Part shown: positions 15,112 to 19,105 of the stretch, in pieces
Layout: each line of letters starts with the position of its first letter
How positions within the stretch are numbered: position 1 is the first letter of the stretch
From: Bacteroidota bacterium
Lineage (GTDB): Bacteria > Bacteroidota > Bacteroidia > Bacteroidales > FEN-979
DNA: 19,105 bases
Direction: 5' to 3'
NCBI GenBank assembly: GCA_026391755.1
Contig: JAPLDN010000278.1
Location: 1-19,105, forward strand
Translations under genes and position numbers: made by a program
The notes under the pieces: model-generated
Seen by the model: only the letters and a program-made list of their open reading frames with translations
Told to the model about the DNA's origin: nothing
Database searches by the model: none

Positions 15112-15818
15112 TGATCATGAATACATGGATCAACCAGGTTTTAAGCAGTGAGCATGCGGCTATCACTATACTGGCTGCGGTTTTCCTCATGGGAATGATC
15201 AGCGTAGTGACCTGCGGATGTAACTTCGCGGTGATCGGTGTGGTGGCCGGCTATTCAGGGGCAACCTCATCCGCAGTCAAAACAAAAACAACGGTATTCA
15301 GGGGGCTTGCGTTCCTCCTTGGAGGTGTAATATCCATGGCCATTATTGGACTTTTATTCGGCTACGCCGGACAGTGGATCAGTTCTTCCCTTGGCAATTA
15401 CGGAAAGATCACGGCAGCGCTTATTGCCATTTTTTTTGGGATCTATTCTATGGATTTTCTCCCGTTCAAGCTGCCTGGAATGAATTTAAACCCTGAGAGG
15501 CAGGAAACCGGGACATTTGCGGCCATACTGTTTGGGCTGGCCGTGGGAGGCTTGTTCAGTGCACTGAACACCTGTTGCAACCCCTTATTCCCTATAGTTC
15601 TTGCAGCCACTTTCGTTAAAGGCAGTGCTTTATGGGGATTCATGATGCTGACCACCTTTGCCCTGGGTTATTGCATCCCCCTTGCGGCCATGATGATAGG
15701 GCTTAGCGTGGGAATAGGCAGGGCCGCAAAAACCCTAAATCTCGTAGGTACTGTTGTTAAATACATAGGAGGGGTTTCACTTGTTTTACTTGGATTTTAC
15801 CTGCTCGTTACATTATAA
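15111..15818 (+). CDS. ArsG-like permease, DsbD/CcdA superfamily
   Basis: 235 residues from the ATG at 15111, which shares its A with the preceding TAA; ATG 15117 is an alternative. An upstream TTG at 15069 would run into the Cys-rich ORF and is unlikely. About six helices are visible. Helix 1 has FLMGMISVVTCGCNFAVIGV, and the second half has GLFSALNTCCNPLFPIVLAA, each a paired-cysteine site of the CcdA/DsbD thiol-transfer fold. This pattern and the arsR, thioredoxin and arsF-like neighbours fit the ArsG-type permeases (aromatic arsenical efflux). It could equally carry electrons from cytosolic thiols across the membrane. hgcA starts 3 nt after its stop, so the two are almost certainly cotranscribed. 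Confidence 0.75.
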   Translation: MIMNTWINQVLSSEHAAITILAAVFLMGMISVVTCGCNFAVIGVVAGYSGATSSAVKTKTTVFRGLAFLLGGVISMAIIGLLFGYAGQWISSSLGNYGKITAALIAIFFGIYSMDFLPFKLPGMNLNPERQETGTFAAILFGLAVGGLFSALNTCCNPLFPIVLAATFVKGSALWGFMMLTTFALGYCIPLAAMMIGLSVGIGRAAKTLNLVGTVVKYIGGVSLVLLGFYLLVTL

Positions 15819-15821
15819 AAA

Positions 15822-16859
15822 ATGCATTCTGATTATATTACCGGATCACTGTCAACGACAGCAGGGAACGTGCCCCGGATCTCAACGGCCTGGAGTGTTA
15901 ATGATATCCTGAATACCGTCAGGATAAGATGGGCTATAGGACGGATGAATTATAAAGTTGAGCCGGGATTGTATGCCGTGGGAAATCCGGATAATGACTC
16001 CGAAGTGTTTGTCACCTGCAATTTCAAACTCACTTTTGACCATGTAAGAAAGGCGCTTTCAGGAATGAATTCCTGGGTGCTGATCCTGAACACCAAAGGG
16101 ATCAATGTTTGGTGTGCGGCCGGGAAAGGAACTTTCGGGACAAAGGAACTTATCAGCCGGGTCACGAAGCTGGATCTGAGTAAAATAGTTACTCATCGCC
16201 GGCTGATCGTCCCCCAGCTTGGAGCAACTGGCGTTTCGGCCCATGAAGTGAAAGAGCAGACAGGTTTCAGGGTGATTTACGGTCCTGTCAGGGCAGCGGA
16301 TATCAGCGAATTCATGCATAATGGGATGAAAGCTACCCGGGAGATGCGCAGCGTTGAATTCCCGGTATGGGAGCGAATGAAACTCATCCCGGTCGAACTT
16401 TCATACGGAAGGTATTACCTATTTCTTGTTCCTGCCTTGTTCATTTTATTATCGGGACTTAACAGGCATGGATATTCCCTGGATCTTGCATTTGCGAATG
16501 GCCTCAGGTCGGCATTCAACCTTTTAGTGGCTTACCTGGCCGGACTTGCAGTTACGCCCATGCTTCTGCCATGGATCCCTTTCAGGCGATTTGCGCTAAA
16601 GGGATTGCTTGTAGGATGGGTCGCTGCCCTTGCGCTATACTTGCTTCATATGACAGGTTCCGGCTGGGTTGAGACTGTTTCATGGTTCCTGATGATCGGA
16701 GGACTCTCCTCATTCCTGGCCATGAATTTCACAGGCAGTACTACATTCACTTCCCTTTCGGGTGTTCAGAAGGAAATGAAAACGGCCTTGCCTGTGCAGA
16801 TAGCCATAGCTGCCCTGGGTGTTGTTTTATGGGTCATCTCAAAATTTCTTAGTGTATGA
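15822..16859 (+). CDS. hgcA: Mercury methylation corrinoid protein HgcA
   Basis: 345 residues, close to the usual size of about 340. The N-terminal half is a corrinoid-binding domain related to the acetyl-CoA synthase corrinoid protein. It has the diagnostic cap-helix motif NVWCAAGK at 95-102, with Cys98 as the predicted lower axial thiolate ligand to cobalt. Also conserved are TCNFKLTFDHV (65-75) and HRRLIVPQLGATGV (125-138). The C-terminal half from about residue 198 forms about five membrane helices, the HgcA layout. HgcA passes a methyl group to Hg(II). hgcB overlaps its end by 4 nt. It begins 3 nt after the ArsG-like permease with no room for its own promoter. Automated annotation often labels such proteins as CO dehydrogenase/acetyl-CoA synthase subunits, which would be misleading here. 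Confidence 0.96.
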   Translation: MHSDYITGSLSTTAGNVPRISTAWSVNDILNTVRIRWAIGRMNYKVEPGLYAVGNPDNDSEVFVTCNFKLTFDHVRKALSGMNSWVLILNTKGINVWCAAGKGTFGTKELISRVTKLDLSKIVTHRRLIVPQLGATGVSAHEVKEQTGFRVIYGPVRAADISEFMHNGMKATREMRSVEFPVWERMKLIPVELSYGRYYLFLVPALFILLSGLNRHGYSLDLAFANGLRSAFNLLVAYLAGLAVTPMLLPWIPFRRFALKGLLVGWVAALALYLLHMTGSGWVETVSWFLMIGGLSSFLAMNFTGSTTFTSLSGVQKEMKTALPVQIAIAALGVVLWVISKFLSV

Positions 16860-17152
16860 ATGGATTGGTATACCTGAGCAATGTTGTCACACTGGAGCTG
16901 GACCAAGCGAAATGCAATGGATGCTTGATGTGCACCATTGTTTGTCCGCACAACGTATTTGAAATCGTCGGTAAAAAAGCAGTGATCATGAAAAGGGATC
17001 TCTGCATGGAGTGCGGGGCCTGTGATAAAAATTGCAGAGAGCATGCCATAAGCGTAAGGTCGGGCGTAGGCTGTGCCGCGGGAATCATCAACGGGATCTT
17101 AAGAGGAACCGAACCCAGCTGCGATTGCAGTTCTTCCGGAAACTGTTGCTGA
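16856..17152 (+). CDS. hgcB: Mercury methylation ferredoxin HgcB
   Basis: 98 residues. Two [4Fe-4S] motifs are visible: C20-NG-C23-LM-C26-TIV-C30-P and C50-ME-C53-GA-C56-DKN-C60. A conserved single Cys73 lies in GVGCAAGI, and the C-terminal tail ends in Cys97-Cys98 with further Cys89 and Cys91. These are the HgcB hallmarks: the clusters reduce the corrinoid of HgcA, while Cys73 and the terminal pair are proposed to carry Hg(II). The ATG lies inside the hgcA stop region (ATGA overlap), so translation is coupled. Compared with ordinary ferredoxins it lacks the second Pro, having CREH after Cys60. Confidence 0.96.
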   Translation: MNGLVYLSNVVTLELDQAKCNGCLMCTIVCPHNVFEIVGKKAVIMKRDLCMECGACDKNCREHAISVRSGVGCAAGIINGILRGTEPSCDCSSSGNCC

Positions 17153-17167
17153 GGCTGACATTGCTAC

Positions 17168-17194
17168 AATGAATCAGGGGAATGGTAATTCATT
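17168..17194. repeat. AATGAAT/ATTCATT inverted repeat between hgcB and methyltransferase
   Basis: AATGAAT (17168-17174) and ATTCATT (17188-17194) form a perfect 7-bp inverted repeat with a 13-nt loop, 13 nt before the methyltransferase start. The arms are AT-rich and no U-run follows, so it is a poor terminator. It may be an operator or chance. Confidence 0.25.
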
Positions 17195-17206
17195 ATTTTC
17201 AGGAAG

Positions 17207-17803
17207 ATGGCTACAGATATTAAAAAAATAATCACAAACCTCCTTCAGTTTTATGATTTTAACAATAAAACCATTATCACCATAGGAGCGGGGGGAGGAC
17301 AACTTATCGAATACGGTCGTATTTCAAAACAGGTGGTTGCAGTCGATTATGACCGGGAAGCCCTCGACATTCTAAAAGTAAATCTGATAAAATCAGGGCT
17401 TGATGATAAATTTGAACTGGTTCATTCTGATTTTAATTGTTCAGATGCTAAAGGTGATTTGGTGATGTTTGAATTCTGTCTTCATGAGATGGAAGACCCT
17501 CGCTCTGCATTGAAACATGCATTGACCATGGCGCCTGATATTCTTGTTTTAGATCACTGGCCGGATTCGGAATGGGCGTTTTTCGGGGATGAAGATCAAA
17601 AAATTGTTAAAAGCTGGGCAGCACTTAACGAATTTCCTTTAAAGAAAATCCAGAAATTCGATACGGTCCAGTTTTTTCAAAATTACCAAGAACTCTATCA
17701 AAAAGTGAAACCGCAGGGAGAGGTTTCAATCAACAGGATAAAAGGTTTTCAAGGCAACACGAATTTTACGATTCCTATGTCCTATGGATTTGCTTTGATT
17801 TAA
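17207..17803 (+). CDS. Class I SAM-dependent methyltransferase, substrate unknown
   Basis: 198 residues. The nucleotide-binding motif I is IITIGAGGGQLIEYG (about residues 23-37), and the acidic end of strand 2 is VVAVDYDREALD. A motif near GDLVMFEFCLHEMEDP occupies the place where UbiE/Methyltransf_11 proteins have a substrate-site loop. The C-terminal half is divergent, with DHWPDSEWAFFGDE. The paired and tripled cysteines of the arsenite methyltransferase ArsM are absent, with only two Cys seen. It begins 54 nt after hgcB on the same strand. A role in the hgc pathway is possible but unproven; the known methyl donor to HgcA is a methyl-folate-dependent route. Start ATG has AGGAAG just before it. 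Confidence 0.85.
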   Translation: MATDIKKIITNLLQFYDFNNKTIITIGAGGGQLIEYGRISKQVVAVDYDREALDILKVNLIKSGLDDKFELVHSDFNCSDAKGDLVMFEFCLHEMEDPRSALKHALTMAPDILVLDHWPDSEWAFFGDEDQKIVKSWAALNEFPLKKIQKFDTVQFFQNYQELYQKVKPQGEVSINRIKGFQGNTNFTIPMSYGFALI

Positions 17804-17898
17804 CTGACTATATGAAATGTTACCCCTTATATACAATAAATAATCGGGTATGGTGATTCTCACCCTGCCAATTTTACATGGGAAAGAAACCACTAATT

Positions 17899-19105
17899 TT
17901 AATCGGAGATCATCATTTTCCTGGTTTGTACAAAGTTGTCACACTTCATCTGTACAAAATAAATTCCGGAGGAATAATGGTCGTGAACAGCAGAAAAATT
18001 TACGGCATAGTTTCCCGGCTGTTTTTCTTCATTCACAAGGCTTGCAATCTCAATACCAAGCTGGTCAAAGATTTTGATTGTCACAAAAGCTCTTGTTTTC
18101 AATTGATAGCTGATGACGGTCGAAACGCTGAAGGGATTGGGGGAGTTTTGAGACAAATTGAAATCCTCTGAATTAAAGTTCACATTATTAATTCCTGTGA
18201 ACAGGAACCCGACTTCATTTGACCATGGGCTCCACTTTAAATTATCGTCCCGGTACCTGGCTCTGTACCAATAATGTGTACCCAGGACAAAGATACTGTC
18301 GGGGACTTCTAATTTTGTGAGATCGATCCCTGCATTTTTATTGATAGGAATAAAATCGGGCGACCCGGTGTTTTCAAATATATCCTCCCGGTCACGGATT
18401 TTGTCAAGGACGGTTGTTGTATAGGAACCTTGTGTTGCCGTGATCTGGAAGCGTGAAGACATACAGGAATCTGCACCTGTCATGGCTGTGGCAGAAAGGA
18501 TTACCGGATTTGCAGTATTGACAAGTGCGACAACAGGTTTATCAGGAGCCGGCTGGTTCATCATGAAATGCCAGGTATCGAGAATCTGATGCAGAGGGTG
18601 CTCGGGTTTCCCCAATGTATATACTTCGGCAACATAAGATTTATTGTCAACATTGATATCCATTATCACATAGTTGTAATCGTCGACAGTTTCCTGGATT
18701 TCCTGGTAATCGTGAGATCCTGAGAAGTACCTGGTGAGCTCGGCTCCCCCTCCGCCTGCAAGGACCGTGCGGAAATCATGCGGGACAGTGTTCAGGGAAT
18801 TAGTATCTACGATTGCTCCAATTTCAAAATCGTGGGCATGGCCATATGAATACTGAACCATTTTATAATATTTCACGAACTCCCGGTAAAACGAAATGTC
18901 AACCGAATCGTTGTTCCCTTCGGTCCATATCTCTGTATGCCAGGGGTGGTGAGCGAAAGTGAAAACGAGGTTTGTTCCGGGATCGGCATCTGATTCAGTC
19001 AGGACTTTGTTCAGCCATGTTTTTTGTATGGGTGCACCAATGATTTTTTCATTACTGTTAAGTACAACGAATTTGCATTTGGCGACATCAAAGGAATAAA
19101 ACCTT
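17899..19105 (-). CDS. Metallophosphoesterase with T9SS type A sorting domain (5' end outside window)
   Basis: The frame is open to the right edge, so the N-terminus is missing; the GTG at 18876 is internal. The visible protein has about 401 residues. The first part has FTFAHHPWHTEIWTEG and YGHAHDFEIG, the HH and GHxH metal-site blocks of calcineurin-like phosphoesterases. A middle beta-rich region (ADKPVVALV-like, TATQGSYTTTVL and FVLGTHYWYRARYRDD) resembles a fibronectin III-type domain. The end has NLSQNSPNPFSVSTVISYQL, IASLVNEEKQPGNYAVNFS and SGIYFVQMKCDNFVQTRKMMIS, a standard T9SS C-terminal signal for export to the cell surface. The substrate is unknown. It converges on the methyltransferase gene across a 95-nt gap with no clear terminator. 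Confidence 0.88.
   Translation of the reverse strand, partial: RFYSFDVAKCKFVVLNSNEKIIGAPIQKTWLNKVLTESDADPGTNLVFTFAHHPWHTEIWTEGNNDSVDISFYREFVKYYKMVQYSYGHAHDFEIGAIVDTNSLNTVPHDFRTVLAGGGGAELTRYFSGSHDYQEIQETVDDYNYVIMDINVDNKSYVAEVYTLGKPEHPLHQILDTWHFMMNQPAPDKPVVALVNTANPVILSATAMTGADSCMSSRFQITATQGSYTTTVLDKIRDREDIFENTGSPDFIPINKNAGIDLTKLEVPDSIFVLGTHYWYRARYRDDNLKWSPWSNEVGFLFTGINNVNFNSEDFNLSQNSPNPFSVSTVISYQLKTRAFVTIKIFDQLGIEIASLVNEEKQPGNYAVNFSAVHDHYSSGIYFVQMKCDNFVQTRKMMISD

Noticed and set aside
15822..16859. Calling this gene a CO dehydrogenase/acetyl-CoA synthase corrinoid subunit
   Set aside because: The NVWCAAGK cap helix, membrane C-terminus and the adjacent HgcB are specific to HgcA; no Wood-Ljungdahl genes are nearby.
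17207..17803. Arsenite methyltransferase ArsM
   Set aside because: The conserved ArsM cysteines are missing and the protein is shorter than typical ArsM.
17843..17875. GGTGA-TTC-TCACC hairpin as terminator between the convergent genes
   Set aside because: A 5-bp stem without a following T-run; too weak to call.

Overview
The window reads as chromosome of an environmental, probably anaerobic member of Bacteroidota (Bacteroidales/Marinilabiliales-like). The clues are a LruC-domain surface lipoprotein, a C-terminal type IX secretion (T9SS) sorting domain, several promoters of the Bacteroidota type (TTG-N20-TAnnTTTG), almost no Shine-Dalgarno sequences, and many start codons that overlap the preceding stop. 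No rRNA, tRNA, CRISPR array or autonomous insertion sequence was seen.

Layout. Bases 2-4507 (+) hold a tripartite RND efflux operon: the 3' end of a TolC-type outer-membrane protein, a lipoprotein adaptor and an RND pump. Bases 4516-5141 (-) hold a DUF2892 membrane protein and an OsmC-family protein. Bases 5227-7211 (-) hold a LruC-domain lipoprotein split into two reading frames. A divergent promoter region (7212-7444) then leads to a hybrid histidine kinase with five PAS-like modules (7445-10603, +). Next come cydA and cydB for cytochrome bd oxidase and an untracked 33-residue single-helix ORF in the position of cydX (10692-13550, +).

The centre of interest is 13552-17803. A divergent locus has a thioredoxin-like protein and an ArsF-like protein leftward. 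Rightward it has an ArsR-type regulator, a damaged cysteine-rich small ORF, an ArsG-like DsbD/CcdA-family permease, and then hgcA and hgcB, the two genes required for microbial mercury methylation. HgcA is recognised by its corrinoid cap-helix motif NVWCAAGK (Cys98) followed by a membrane domain. HgcB is recognised by two [4Fe-4S] motifs, Cys73 and a terminal Cys-Cys pair. The permease is 3 nt from hgcA, and hgcA overlaps hgcB by 4 nt, so all are probably transcribed from the arsR promoter. Three ACGTAT-type half-sites sit in that promoter. A class I SAM-dependent methyltransferase follows 54 nt after hgcB. The inference is an ArsR-controlled thiol/metal(loid) module in which thioredoxin-like proteins and a thiol permease work alongside HgcAB. 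The window closes with a leftward, 5'-truncated metallophosphoesterase carrying a T9SS sorting tail.
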